Positions 1 through 12,300 of a stretch of DNA of 64,000 nucleotides are shown here, piece after piece (position 1 is the first letter of the stretch; every line of letters starts with the position of its first letter). The notes beneath the pieces were generated by a model that saw only the letters and a program-made list of their open reading frames with translations, did not search any database and was not told where the DNA came from. The stretch is from Antedon mediterranea (Eukaryota; Echinodermata; Crinoidea; Comatulida; Antedonidae). Made by a program: the position numbers and the translations under genes. The stretch is from NCBI RefSeq assembly GCF_964355755.1, contig NC_092676.1, positions 14,986,288-15,050,287 on the forward strand, given 5' to 3'.

Positions 1-383
1 CAGTTGACTATGGATATAGTACAAGGAAGCAGTTGACTATGGATATAGTACAAGGAAGCAGTTGACTGCGGATATAGTACAAGGAAGCAGTTGACTGCGG
101 ATATAGTACAAGGAAGCAGTTGACTATGGATATAGTACAAGGAAGCAGTTGACTATGGATATAGTACAAGGAAGCAGTTGACTATGGATATAGTACAAGG
201 AAGCAGTTGACTATGGATATAGTACAAGGAAGCAGTTGACTATGGATATAGTACAAGGAAGCAGTTGACTATGGATATAGTACAAGGAAGCAGTTGACTA
301 TGGATATAGTACAAGGAAGCAGTTGACTATGGATATAGTACAAGGAAGCAGTTGACTATGGATATAGAACAAGGTAGCAGTTG
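1..383. repeat. 29-bp minisatellite, left block
   Basis: Thirteen head-to-tail copies of a 29-bp unit starting CAGTTGACTATGGATATAG, nearly identical, with a few copies reading CTGCGG in place of CTATGG. The block is cut at 383 by the element at 384-1925, and the same array resumes on the other side. It lies in the intron downstream of the last visible kinesin exon, so open frames across it are minisatellite artefacts. Confidence 0.95.
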
Positions 384-1925
384 CTACGCTCGCGCTAACC
401 GCTCGCCAATTCGCCAATGGCGACTGGAGTCTCCATTTGGCGAAAATAAATATTGCCTCGTTCGCCAAATTGGCGAAAATACATTTCCCAAGCCTAGGCC
501 TAGCCTGATCGGCGTGACTTCTTATGGGAGCGAGAATTTGCCACACTTCGGTACTTTCTGACAACATGTCACGGTCACTGACTCGGGTATACTTTTTACC
601 GCCACAGCATTTTATGAAACGACATGACGATCGCCGCGTTCATTTTTTAGTTCTGTGTACACATGCGCAGTGCGATGACGTTTTAATGACACACAGCTAA
701 TGTGATTGGTTCGTGGCCGGCCGTCGACGTGATGATAGCGAATAAAAGGGGAAGTCCCTATTCTTCGACGTAGAAAAACTTCGAGAAGAAAACAAAAACA
801 TGTGGACGAATACTTCCGTAAACGTATAATCGGTTATGTTTTGTTGTTGGTGTATTTGAATCATTAGAAATAGAGAAAGTAGGCCTAGTACATATATTTC
901 AGGACCGAATAAACAATGAAAAGAAATATTAATTTATGTCCTTGATTGTTCAGGTACAGTACAGAAAGAAAGTACTGCAAGTTGTAAATTGCTAAAAAAT
1001 AAAATAATATTTTTTAATCGTAATCTTTTCCTTCGTGCGTGTTTACCTACTCAACAGCGAATATAAATATAAATTTCCCACCATGTAAATGTAGAGACAC
1101 GATCCAACACAGGTGAACCTCAACGAACAGGCCAACTAATAAACATAATATTGCGAACGTCCAGTCCATCCAGAAACGATGCCGAAAAAAAGATCATGGC
1201 AATTCATTCTAAATATAGTATCAGAACGTTCAATCGGTCGCTCAAAAAGACTGCCGACAAAAGACCGCAATTACAGACCTAGTTTTTTTTGGTCACATGG
1301 CATGAAACGCGATACTCTGCTTTACAGCAATCTTTCACGTGTTTTATTAACTCAGTACAAGAGGGTGGCTGCCGGTCTAACGACGATTAATAAGATCGTG
1401 TACCTGGATTTTGTGTCACATGACATGAAACATAATACTCTCTTTACCCAAAACTGCTCACATGTACATGTTTTTCCCCCTCCAAATTCTGATCGGGCCT
1501 TTTTCTTTACGCATGTCGTAGGCCTAATCATTTTAAAAGGCCTAAGCCCTATGTTTGTATCTTAATATGGAATATATTATTTTGCATATATTTTGTTGGT
1601 GTCCTAGCCTAGGCCTAGGTGTCGTCGTTTTTATAATTTGTAGGTATTCCGAGGTAGGATTTATTAAAGAATTTATAGTATAGGCCGCCGAAACAGGCTA
1701 GCCTCGACTCTCTCTACTTGAGCCGAGGTCCACCAGTCCGATGTCGTTTCGTCAGCGGATTTCCGTCAAAAATTATTTGAATGTAAAAGAAATAAAATAA
1801 CAAACAAATACATGCATTATTTATTTAATAAACATTTTTGCGAATTGTTATGGTTTTTTAAATTTGGCTAAAGGATTTTCAATTTGGCTAATGTTTTTAA
1901 AAACCTTTCCTTAGCGCGAGCGTAG
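384..1925. mobile_element. 1.54-kb TIR-bounded element inserted in the 29-bp minisatellite
   Basis: The ends are inverted copies of CTACGCTCGCGCTAA (384-398 and 1911-1925). The subterminal parts hold several copies of a GCCAAATTGGCGA-type motif. AGTTG stands just outside both ends (379-383, 1926-1930), as expected for a 5-bp target duplication within one 29-bp repeat unit. No transposase was found; the open frames at 352-561 and 1179-1565 match nothing I recognise. A related element seems to lie at 10553-12016. The superfamily is not assigned. Confidence 0.6.
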
Positions 1926-2115
1926 AGTTGACTGTGGATATAGTACAAGGTAGCAGTTGACTATGGATATAGTACAAGGTAGCAGTTGACTGTGGATATA
2001 GTACTGTACAAGGTAGCAGTTGACTGTGGATATAGTACAAGGAAGCAGTTGACTGTGGATATAGTACAAGGTAGCAGTTGACTGTGGATATAGTACAAGG
2101 AAGCAGTTGACTGTA
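1926..2115. repeat. 29-bp minisatellite, right block
   Basis: About six further copies of the 29-bp unit of 1-383 in the same orientation, mostly with CTGTGG in the variable position. One copy carries a 5-bp internal expansion (TACTG). The block ends some 45 bp from the splice donor of the kinesin exon at 2159-2287, so it is intronic. Confidence 0.93.
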
Positions 2116-2158
2116 CAATACAAATAGAAATAAATTATTCTGTCTAACCTTCACATAC

Positions 2159-5100
2159 TTGTGATGTCAGTTCATTTGAACCATTCAGCTTTAGACGAAA
2201 CACGCTATGTGATCGAGATGATCTTTCATTACAATCTGTTGCAGCAACAGAACGATTACAAGATGCTTTTTCAAGTAATTTCTTCACCTATTACAATTAC
2301 AAGGTGTAAATATCATGATACTGTAGGTATTTAGTAATACTGTAAAAGTGATAATGGCCAAGAACGTTCCAATAACTAGCCAGTCAATTTTCATAAGCTT
2401 TACAATGGTGTTTATTTCGTAAAAATTGAGTAAATATTTAAAAAGTTATTAAATTTTATAAACTTACAAATCATTCAATTAGTTTACGAGAAAATCGCGT
2501 TTGAAGTTTGAAATTAAATTCTTTTTGATAAATGCTGAAAACTCACCCCGTAGCAACACAATATTTTGGTCTAAAGTAATCTGCCAGGGTAGTCGGTTTG
2601 GACGTATTTTGGCTGATTACGTGAATTTCTAAATGCCGACAAAGAGAGAATTTTGCCAGATCGGGTCACATATAATTAACCCCTATTAATGCATTTTTCT
2701 ATGATTACTTGTAAGTTTTAATAAAACAATAATTTTTTTAATTCAATATCAAGAGGGAAACCCATATTCCATAAGAATTTCTTATAGAAAAAATAGTTGA
2801 ATCATTGAACTCCAAATTAGCTGTAATGAAATTAATATTCAAATTAGATTTTTTTTTTACTCCCAACCGTAGACCAACCAATTGTGCGCGACGTTTTCAT
2901 TATTGTAGCTTTACCTCTCTACTTTAACTAAAATAAAAATCTATAGTTTTAAACACATTACAGCTATCCAAATTATTCTGGTAGTAGTGTTTGCCTATTT
3001 AAAAAAGAAATTAAAAAAATGTACCTCGTTTTGAGATGTAACATCTACCAAAGTAAGATTGGTAACTTGAGAATCAGTTTTAATTTCATGCTTTAGTTTG
3101 TCTTCTCCAGACACCAACAAATCACGGATCATTTCATTGTAAATTTCCAAAAAGGATGCCTGCATTGTGTACTATGAACAAATGTAAAAGCATTGAAAAT
3201 GTTAGTGTACAAAACAGGAAGTGAACAAATCATTGCCAAAAACTAACCTTAACTTACTCAATTCACTTTGCTAGCAACTAATTATTTGAAAAACTCTCAA
3301 CAATGTTAGATGGACACTAAAAGATTTAACTGAACAACATACCTTTCTCAATTAAATATCACTTGAATGGAGCTCACCAGGATTTTAGTTTTAGAGTTTT
3401 TAACCTTGTACATTTAATTTGATTAACATAGTCTGCTAAATAAATTTATACTACACTTTGCAAACAACTAATCTAGAATTGTTTATTTTTACTAGAGCTT
3501 AAAAGTCATCCTTACTGTCCAACCATTAGCCTCTAATTCATCCACACATTTAAATATCTGTGCTACTGCTCTAGGAATCATTCCCATAGTTTCTTCATTG
3601 GGATTATTTGGACCTTCCATTGTATAAGTCTTTCCACTTCCGGTCTGACCATAAGCAAATATACATACATTGTACCCATCAAGGGCACTCTGTACCATTT
3701 GCGAAATTTCCTCAAAAACTTCAACTTGACTGGAATCTGGACTGAAAACTCTATCAAAGTCAAATGAATACTTGCTTCCACTTGATTTTCGATGCCCTAC
3801 ACAACTCTGAAAGAAAAAGCATTTGTTGTTTTTTAGTTTGAAAGTATATTTTTCTGAATATGCCATTTTTATGCCAGATTGTATTGTTTAATTCTCGCCT
3901 TTTTTAAAGCGAAATCATTATTTTTGTAAATTATTTTTGAGAAAGTTAAACTAGCATGGCCTATTCAATGTGTGATTTTATTAGATACTAGTGAAGATCC
4001 AATTTAAATTACAGTAGAACACCCTTCTTTGGGACACTTCTGTTAATGGAACAGGGACACTTTGGAGCGCACCAAATGATTGATTTAATGGAACAGGGAC
4101 ACTTTGGAGCGCACCAAATGATTGATTTAACCCACATTAAAGCTTGGTTTCAACTAGAACGGAACGCAAGGACATAAATTGACTAATTACAAGCAATGGA
4201 TTATTCAAAAATGTTATTGGTCAACTCGCTTGTGTTGCTTGGTTAAGTATAAACTACTTAAATATTTATAAATCTTTTGATCAGTATATTATATATTTTA
4301 AAGTTAATGTGTGTTTTCAATTTATATGTGATTTATGTATGTGGTTTGGAGTATTGGAGAGCCACTTTGATAGTGCTTGCACTGTTGGCAATCCTCAGGG
4401 TACTCCATCCACGCTTGTTTGTATAATGTTGGTTCTTTCTGTTTGTATACCTGGAATACAAATAAATAAATCTGACCTCGTCAACTTTATCCATCTCAAG
4501 GACATTGCAATCAATTCCTGTAAAGTGTAGATGGTTTATCTCTCCACAGGTTTCCTTTTCTTCATGTAACAGAGGACGTACTCTACAAAACACACGTATG
4601 TTTCCCTGTTGCAATGTAAAATTAAAGAGAAAAATAACAAAAAAACAGTTAATAGTTGCATAACTTCAAATATCATACACATAACTGGTGGTTCCACTAC
4701 TTCTACTTGTTCTCTAAACATGAAAGGGCTGCAAATTAACTTGTTAGATGAAACATTATTTTAGAAAGCTTCATACCACACATTTTATACATACTTTGAG
4801 TTCCTGGACAGTATTATGTAACTTCCTTCTTACTGATTCCGCCTCTTGTAAGTTAGACTCATTCACTTTTATGGTATCTAAGTGAGTTGCAATTTTAGCA
4901 TGAAGACTAGCAATTATCTCCTCTTGGTGGGTACAAGTCTGCTGCGACTTTTCAAGTAAGCCCTTAATAGATGCCACTTCTGCTTCCATGCCTACTTGAT
5001 CAGATTTCATTTGTGCAATGTTACACTTGAGACCAATACACTCCTTATGCAATACCTCTATTTCTCCCTCCAGTGATTTCTTTTTAAGCTCTAGTGATGA

Positions 5101-7980
5101 ATTCCGTGCCTCTAAGTCTTCTGTTTCACATTGGTGCCTCCTCTTCATAGTGGCAACCTCGTATTCAAAATCTCTGCAATAGAAAATAATTTATGTGCAT
5201 CATTGTACAGTCAACTCTTCTAACACAATTGGGATATCTGGGTTTCTGTAAATGTTGTCATTTCAAATCAAATCAGTCTTTTATTCCATTCTTCACATAT
5301 AAAAAAATACAATAGCATTACGTCATTATCAAAAAGATGCGACATTATCAGAGTGATCAATTGGTGATCCCAAAGTTGAAAAAAGCAAACCCAAAATATT
5401 TTATTGCATAATTGAAACAATTGTGCACCAAAAATGTTCAATTTAACATGTTGTCAAGTCTAAGGTGCCGCAACCTATAGTCATAAAATAAGCACAGGTT
5501 TGTAAAACCTCCTTGACCATATAGTTCTGGTTGTAGAACAAGTCTCAAAGCTTGTGTGTACATTTAAGAACCAAGAGCATTATCGTAATCTGAGCAATAT
5601 TAGTGCTGTAACAGACAAATGAGTGCCATTTGATTTACAGTTTTCTGTAACTTTGGGACTGTTGTCACTGTAGAAGTGCTTAATAAATATGAAATCACCC
5701 AATATATAATTATAAATAATACAACCAATAGTGCAGAAACCATTGTATACCTTATATTCCTTTGCAGTTGACTTATTGTCTGACAATTTTCAGATAAGAT
5801 TTGATCTTTTTGTGCTACACTTTTCTGTAGACACACATTCTTCATGTCAAGTCGTTCAGTTTGTTGATTATTCTCATTTAGATTCCTTTGAAGGCTATGA
5901 TTAGTCATTTCTCTCATCTCCATTAATTTTTCCATATCTGATAATCGTCCTTTCAAATCCCAAGCTGGTCTTTTTTTAGGAGCTGTAACCGATTCTAAAA
6001 TAGATAGATATAGCAGATAAAATACCACTGAACGTGAAAAATTTATGTAAAAATATTGACTATTTACTGTATTCTTTATGTTAGGCTACTGAACCGAATT
6101 CATTTAAAATTGGAAAGTGCACATTTTGTCAATTCACAAAAAAAAACCTTAATCATTTTGTTAAAAAAGCGTTATTAATTATTCTTATATTCGAAACTTC
6201 GAAAATTTAATTTTACAAACTGTTGTTGATATTAACGGTTAAAAAAATAATTGAGAATGAGTCAAAACATTAATCCTCTTTTTTAGGGTTATTTTTCTTT
6301 TAATAAAAAAAAATATAGTTATTTATTTTTTTTAATTAAAAGAAATCTAGTTATTTATTTGTTTAATTAAATTGAATCTGCTGAGTATAACGAATGGTAA
6401 AAGGTACTTTTTGTAACTGCCACAGGTCGGTTTCCGGTTTTGCTTATTTTTGTACTAGCTGCACAACCTACAAAAAAAAACAGAAGGCATTTAATTAGAT
6501 TTAAATTTTTAATAATAAATTTTTAATTTTATTTTCACACCAAACACAAAGTTACAGATAAGAAGTCAATATATTTGATCCACAGTATGGTCACCAAGAA
6601 AAAAAATGACAGTGCAAACCATTATTACCTCAGCCAGAATGGCGAGAAGTTATGAGGTCAATCAGTTCTGGGTGTTTTGCAAAGATTACTTAAAAAGTTT
6701 TCATAAGATGTTAAAGGATGGTTTCATAGCTAGGCAGAGGTTTGTGCTCTCTTAGCTCCCTTCTAGTTTAAGTTAGTATGCTTATTTCAGGAGGCTGCCC
6801 TAACTTTTACAGAAAATTTCATAATTACAACATACATATTTAAAGATGTATTGTCCCTTTGACTAATTCCAAAAAAATAAAAAATAATAGATTTCGAAAA
6901 AAGGTGGGTCATTTTGAAGTATCATAATAGTTATTAACTATCACCAAAAATTTTTCGAAAAAAAAAAAATTTAACTGAAATACAGACGTTTTTTTGGTAA
7001 AAAAATAACTTTGACTTCCAGTCAAAGTTTTCAATCAAAACATATCCCATAATGAAACGCGCTTGTTTGGCTACTCTGTATGCATAATCATAAAACTTCC
7101 TCATGATCTGTGTGAAAATACCTTCTTAACCGTGACGAGTTGTAAACAATCCTAATTTAGCATATGCATAATGCGTACTCATGGTTTGAAATCTTTGTTT
7201 ACTTTCGCTCGTGACGATTTTCCAGATGAAATGTAATCAAACTAATTTACCTGTTAATTATGTAAACTTGTTGTTTTTGGCTCAAATTTTCGACTTAAAG
7301 TGAATAACTTTAATATTACTTTGATATGGCCACTTTAAATTTAGAATATTTTGACCTTCATTTTTTTGTGTTTCAAGGGACAATACATCTTTAAGCTATA
7401 GTAACATAATTACTGTATACAAAATAGTACTGATTTTATGAAAACATGTACCTGTTCTTTTCGTTGATTGTTTCTTAGCAACAATTTTTGGTTTCCTCAA
7501 CTCAACAGACTTCTTGGGGAAGCATTTTTTAACCTCTGGTGCATTTACTTTTGTCTTTTTTGCAGCATTACTTTGTGAATTTTCAGGTAACTGGCGTTTA
7601 AATTGAGGCTTTGGAAGCTTAGACATGATTGGCAGTTTACTGGTTGGACAAACTTTTGCTACAGGAGCACTTGAACCATGAATGCCTGTAGTTGGTTGAG
7701 GCTTAAAAAGACATGATTGATTGTGAAAATGTTGTCATAATTATGGATACAATTATACTGTAAAATACTGTTAGTGTTATCAATGAATCGTTTCATACAA
7801 ACTTACAGTATGCTTGGTTCCCACTAGAGTTGACCGATGGCAAGCGACAGACAGTTTGAATAATCCATGTCCTTGTGTCGTGTCTCTAGTGGAAACCAAG
7901 CATAATGACATAACAATATCATAGCAAAAAGCTTACACGACCAATTGATGACATTTTGGGATTTCCAACCTTATCTTGTT
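2159..7980 (-). CDS. KIFC1: Kinesin-14 motor protein, KIFC1/HSET type (partial: 3' end off-window, first exon not found)
   Basis: Minus-end-directed microtubule motor; family members cross-link and focus spindle microtubules. Exons in transcript order: 7937-7980, 7452-7701, 6408-6467, 5751-5994, 4795-5173, 4477-4605, 3516-3806, 3025-3171, 2159-2287. All junctions are GT-AG and in phase. The basic, Lys-rich tail is followed by [10 protein letters not shown] (5751-5994 exon), a signature of the KIFC1 branch. Next come a coiled coil ending VQELK and the kinesin-14 neck/motor start [13 protein letters not shown]. The P-loop is GQTGSGKT with an upstream IFAY. Then follow [19 protein letters not shown] and switch I SSRSHSVF. 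Switch II (DLAGSE) and the rest of the motor are absent from 1-2158 and should lie left of the window. The YTMQ junction needs the acceptor before TACACAATG, not the AG 12 bases further on. The 20-codon exon 6408-6467 is phase-symmetric and could be skipped. Confidence 0.9.
4045..4128. repeat. 42-bp direct duplication in a kinesin intron
   Basis: Two adjacent identical copies of a 42-bp unit starting AATGGAACAGGGACAC. The preceding ACACCCTTCTTTGGGACAC resembles the ends of old Tc1/mariner-type MITEs, so this is probably the remains of one. Confidence 0.75.
6844..7390. mobile_element. piggyBac-like MITE with TTAA target duplication
   Basis: Termini AGATGTATTGTCCCTTTGA and its inverted copy TCAAGGGACAATACATCT bound a 547-bp non-coding segment, and TTAA flanks both sides (6840-6843, 7391-7394). 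A TTAA duplication is the hallmark of piggyBac-type insertion. It sits in the kinesin intron between exons 7452-7701 and 6408-6467. Confidence 0.7.
7811..7902. mobile_element. Short Tc1/mariner-like MITE
   Basis: A 92-bp segment with inverted ends TGCTTGGTTCCCACTAGAG and CTCTAGTGGAAACCAAGCA (one mismatch), flanked by TA on each side. It lies in a kinesin intron. A decayed relative appears near 4143-4250. Confidence 0.65.
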
Positions 7981-9041
7981 CTGAAAAATAGAATAGTAGA
8001 CTTGCATTACAATCTATTTATTGTGTACAAAGAGTGATTAAGATGTGAACATTCATAAACAAGGGTTGGTACACTCCTTGAAAAAGAAAACGATGTTGCA
8101 TACCCAGAAATCGTTCGTCGTACATACAGTATGGTGCTAAAATGTCTGATTTTTTTAAATAAAATTTAAAGGGAATTACCCAGAAACAATTTGAAAAAAA
8201 TATATGTTTTCATGCAATACTATCAAATAATAAATTAATAAATTATAAAGGGGAAATACAGTAAATTAGGACCTACAGTATACCCCTACCTCTCCTGTGA
8301 AAGTATTGAAGAATGTTATTAGTGCTGGTGGGATTTGTAGTGCCGGGCAGGGCCACCCAGCATGGGCACAACCCTGCCATAAACAAAGGACCACAATGAA
8401 CACCTAGATGTAAGTTAACAATGATGATCAAAGCCCAACAATACAAAATAAATAAATACAGTACTTAACAGCTTCATTAATTAAGCCAATTATTACTAAG
8501 CCATCTATCTATAAATTAATAGTATTTTTTTTGTTACGGATGGGACATATTTGAGAATATAATACAGTCTTAGAAATAAAAAAGAATAAGATTCAAAGTA
8601 GAATAAAATGTATACATATATGGCCAACGTTAATTATGAAAATCAAAAAGACTTAAAAAAAATTGTTTATTATGAAAATTGTATGCATCACAGACAGGAC
8701 GGCAAATGGACATGACTTTTAAGAAGGTTTACATATTGTAATACAGTATTTCTCATTTAAAAGAGATTTTAAAATTTGTTTTGTATTATTTAATTATGTT
8801 GCCAAATTGTTGTTTTAGATGACTGTTTTGTGATAAATAAACAACAGGTTATCAGCCTACAGCACAAAAACACTTCTTAATTCTTAAAATAGTGCCATCC
8901 CATCCATAACAAAAATGTTCCATCTGTAACATTCAATAAATTTTGATAGTAATCGCTTTTTTAAATAAAAAATACAAGTTTTAAACATTTTTTTAAAATC
9001 TGTTGCAATTTATGAAATAAAAAGGATTTAAATGATGTCCT
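7981..9041. other. Upstream/intronic DNA of the kinesin gene, no exon recognised
   Basis: AT-rich sequence without a supported exon. The first exon of the kinesin (a start codon in phase 1 with the exon at 7937-7980) should lie here or further upstream, but I could not identify it. Confidence 0.4.
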
Positions 9042-9050
9042 GTCCTGGCA

Positions 9051-9938
9051 GCGATTTCTTTTTTCGTACATAAGTTGGGGACCCCCTCATGAAACGTCAC
9101 CAAATAAACATGAATAATTCATCAGTTAAATTTTCTTGTTCCGTGTGCACCCAAGCGTATTGCGATACGATTCTAGGCCTATCTCCGCTGTTGTTGCGGC
9201 GTGCGATTTCATAGAAGAATAGCTGCGTTTTGTGTGGATTGTCGAAATAATCAGCCTTTGGTTTATGGTGTTTTTAATATAATTTATTACTAAGAATTAC
9301 GTATTAAAAATTATAGTTTCTATTAATACTATTAGGCCTAATTATTAGTCTCTAAACGAAAACCCATGTCTATTCTAGTAGTAGCTGTGTGTGTGACGTG
9401 TGTGTTAGGTATATGCCACAATCCGAGTAATAAGTCAGCAAAATTAAACAATAAACATTACATAAAAATACATTTTTTATTCTCGTGGGTCTAATCTTCC
9501 CATCTCATGTGTTCATATACGCGCATTTTTAAAGTTCCTTTGAGTAGATGCAAATTGTTTGATAATAAAATAGCAGAATCAAAAAAATACAGTACACAAA
9601 TTATACACATTCCTTATTCTTGTGGGTCTGAGCTTTCTTTGGGCTATGTCCAATGAATTACTACTTAGTGTAATGTCTTGCCGATTAGCCTCGACTCGAC
9701 ACATTTTGCATAGTGGTGTGTGTGTGTGTGTGAAGAAGAGTGCGCGAAGGCAATCACATGAATTGACTTAGAATCCTAGGCCTGTAGAAAGTATCGTATC
9801 GCAGTTGTGTAATGATCACTTCTTGTTGCTATACGCTTGGGTGCACACGGAACAACAAATTTAACTGATGAATTATTCATGTTTATTTTGTGACGTTTCA
9901 TGAGGGGTCCCCAACTCATGTACGAAAAAAAAAATCGC
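9051..9938. mobile_element. 888-bp TIR element with exact 9-bp target duplication (MULE-like)
   Basis: Long inverted termini of about 120-150 bp with some indels begin GCGATTT(C)TTTTTTCGTAC. They include GGGGACCCC, AAACATGAATAATTCATCAG and GTGCACCCAAGCGTAT on both sides. The 9-mer GTCCTGGCA is directly repeated at 9042-9050 and 9939-9947. Nine-base duplications with long TIRs fit Mutator-like elements. No transposase is present, so it is non-autonomous. The right-hand terminus recurs near 57495-57587. Confidence 0.85.
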
Positions 9939-10265
9939 GTCCTGGCAAGTTGAGTTACAGCTGTATGTATGGTCAAACCAATAAATATAAGCTAAATCAT
10001 GTACTATCGAATCTTTATATTTCTATAATAATTAAGTTTGCCTGCCAATAACTCAATGTATATTTCGTTTAAAAGAACGTATCACATTCAACCTGTAAAA
10101 AAAGAGAATAAATTACATAATAATGTAGATTGTTATTTACGTCCGAGAAAAAGAAAACCTGTCGAAACAATGACAATCAAAGCGCACACGGCGTTCCATA
10201 CAAATTACCGTTATTGAACTAGCGGCCGCTTCGACCGTAATCCGTTCTCCCCCCTCCCTGAGCTG

Positions 10266-10425
10266 GCATTTTTCGGTAAAATAATTACATAAAATCACGT
10301 TTTTAAGTGAAAAATGTTTTGTATTAACATTTTAAAATTCAATAAAATATATTAAAAAATTAGTAAAAATAAAAAATAATATTTAGGCCTATTTAACCTC
10401 ATTCGAAGAATGTCAATATTTTAAT
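10266..10425. repeat. Left arm of a widely spaced inverted repeat
   Basis: About 160 bp running from GCATTTTTCGGTAAAATAA to CTCATTCGAAGAATGTC. It matches, in reverse complement and with small changes, the segment 16450-16610. The two arms enclose about 6 kb of other insertions, so they are probably the ends of one older element or palindrome split by later insertions. Confidence 0.75.
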
Positions 10426-10552
10426 AGGCCTCTAGGCAGGATATGACCGGTCGGTGATTTTTATGAAACGCCCAGTGCATGCGTCTTTTAAGACATTTCG
10501 CGTAGTGATGTCCTAGTACATAAGTTCATGGTCTTGGTTTTTTGCTAGGCTC

Positions 10553-12016
10553 GCACTGGCCGATTGCCAAGTTGCCATGGGCAAAAACGTTTCTAGATTG
10601 GCGAAAAATCAAACGGCTACTTTAGCCATTTTGGCGATGACATATGATAAAATAGATAATTCAATAATCATTTTGGCGAAAGCATAAAGTCCAACTAAAA
10701 GGTCCATTTGTCGATCTCCAAGCATTTATTTTGTTCGTTATCACGTTGTTTACTTCAAGCTCCATTTTTCGTCAACTTGTTTCGGTGTACCAGGCGTCTC
10801 TTTGTTATTTCGAAAGATGGAGATAGCAGAGGTAGACTGCACAGAGAGACAGACGTTACACGACACATGGATGATGAAGTCTACCCAAACTATCACGTGT
10901 TGTGCGCTGCACAAACGATCGACTACGTAGCCGACGGTCGGCTAATTACCGGGATTGTCTATTTTTCGATAGGGGTGTACTTTTCAGACTAAAAAGAAAC
11001 ATTACTGTATAGTATCTTCGATGAATGACGTCTTAATCTTATCGAAATGAAAAATGTATGCGTTATGCATTTTAGAGTCTTCCAATTTAATGTAGTTTCA
11101 TATTTTACCCTTAATAAACTTCCCTCGTGCGTCAGTGTAAACAAAACAACATGCGGGAAATGGTAGAGTCTAACGGGATTTAGCTAAACACACATGTGCA
11201 TCTGAGCGGGGCCGGCCGCCGACTTCTGTGTTGTTGTTGTGTAAATAAATAATAATCGGGATAAATTTCTCGCCCTGACATAAACGCTTCGGCGCAGCCT
11301 TGAGGGATGGAAAGACGTGTACTCTGTGCTTTGGCCTATATTATCTTACGTTTAACAACGATACGAGTGTTCGTTTGCTAGGAATTTTCCTTAATATTTT
11401 TAGCATACGATATACCGTTGCGTTGTTGTACATAATTTTGTAGGCCTGGGCCGGCGGTTCTGCACTTTCGCACCTCTTGAGCATACCCAATTTAAAAACA
11501 TTAACCCGCTGATCGGCGGTGATTCTGAGTGATTCTAGGACACGATTTTCGCCTGGTACGCCATGGAAGCCGTCACACGCAAACATGACCAGCCAAGCGT
11601 AAAAAACAAAAGTAACAGCGTTCAGTTTTAGGGGATTTCAGAAAACTGTAAAATGTTTCTTATTAAATTGATAACTGTATGAATGCTGAATGATTAAAAA
11701 CAATTTGAACAATTGTTTTGATCATGTAAAAAAAATACAAAAAAAATATTTTTTTTAATCATACAGTGATTTAGGCATGGTTCTTTTTCTCAATGCCTTA
11801 CAAAAATGTTCAGGGAACAGTGTTGACATAGATAAATTGACTAAAATGTTTTTACCACTATATTTCAAAAATTTTAAATTTTGGCTATAAACCGATTCAT
11901 TTGGCTAAATAAAAAAATTTGACTTTAGCCATTTTGACTATAGATAAACTGATTTGACTAAAAAAATATTTTGACTTTCGCCAAATGGCTAAACAAAATG
12001 AATAGTTAGTGCTACC
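10553..12016. mobile_element. Probable second member of the 384-1925 element family
   Basis: The left end GCTAGGCTCGCACTGGCC followed by GCCA-rich motifs resembles the left end of 384-1925. The right end carries TTTCGCCAAATGGCTAAAC and TTAGTGCTACC. Both elements contain a GGCCGGCC-centred stretch and lack a recognisable transposase. The open frame at 10708-10992 is not assigned. Boundaries are approximate and no target duplication was resolved. Confidence 0.4.
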
Positions 12017-12092
12017 CCAGTTTTGTGTCATGAAAATAAATAATATATAATTACATATTACAATTAACAACACAGCCAAGGAAAGTAGTAAT

Positions 12093-12300
12093 TGGTTATC
12101 CGCACTTGGCGGATAACCTCTTGTTATTGTCAGGATCTTTTTTTTTTTTTTTTTTTTGTGATTGTAAATATCTTTTTCATCTTCTTTGTTATTATTATTA
12201 TATTAGTTATCCGCTTAGTAGCGGATAACTCCTTGTAATCGTCCTGTTTCATCATATTTTTTTTTTTTTTCTGTATTATACTTCTTTCCTTCTGTCATTT
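12093..12300. repeat. Two GTTATCCGC palindromes with poly-T, head of the Helitron-like array
   Basis: GGTTATCCGC-acttg-GCGGATAACC (about 12094) and AGTTATCCGC-ttagta-GCGGATAACT (about 12205) are two hairpins, each followed by a long T run and TCTT-rich sequence. The same GCGGATAAC occurs at the 3' ends of the units in the array to the right. Confidence 0.7.

Noticed and set aside
1-383. CRISPR-like array
   Set aside because: Copies are contiguous with no unique spacers, and the window is eukaryotic.
1897-2154. Repeat-peptide ORFs on the minus strand (YIHSQLLPCTIS type)
   Set aside because: They are translations of the 29-bp minisatellite in a kinesin intron, open in more than one frame.
10708-10992. 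94-codon plus-strand ORF
   Set aside because: Lies inside a repeat element, no family resemblance and no splice context.
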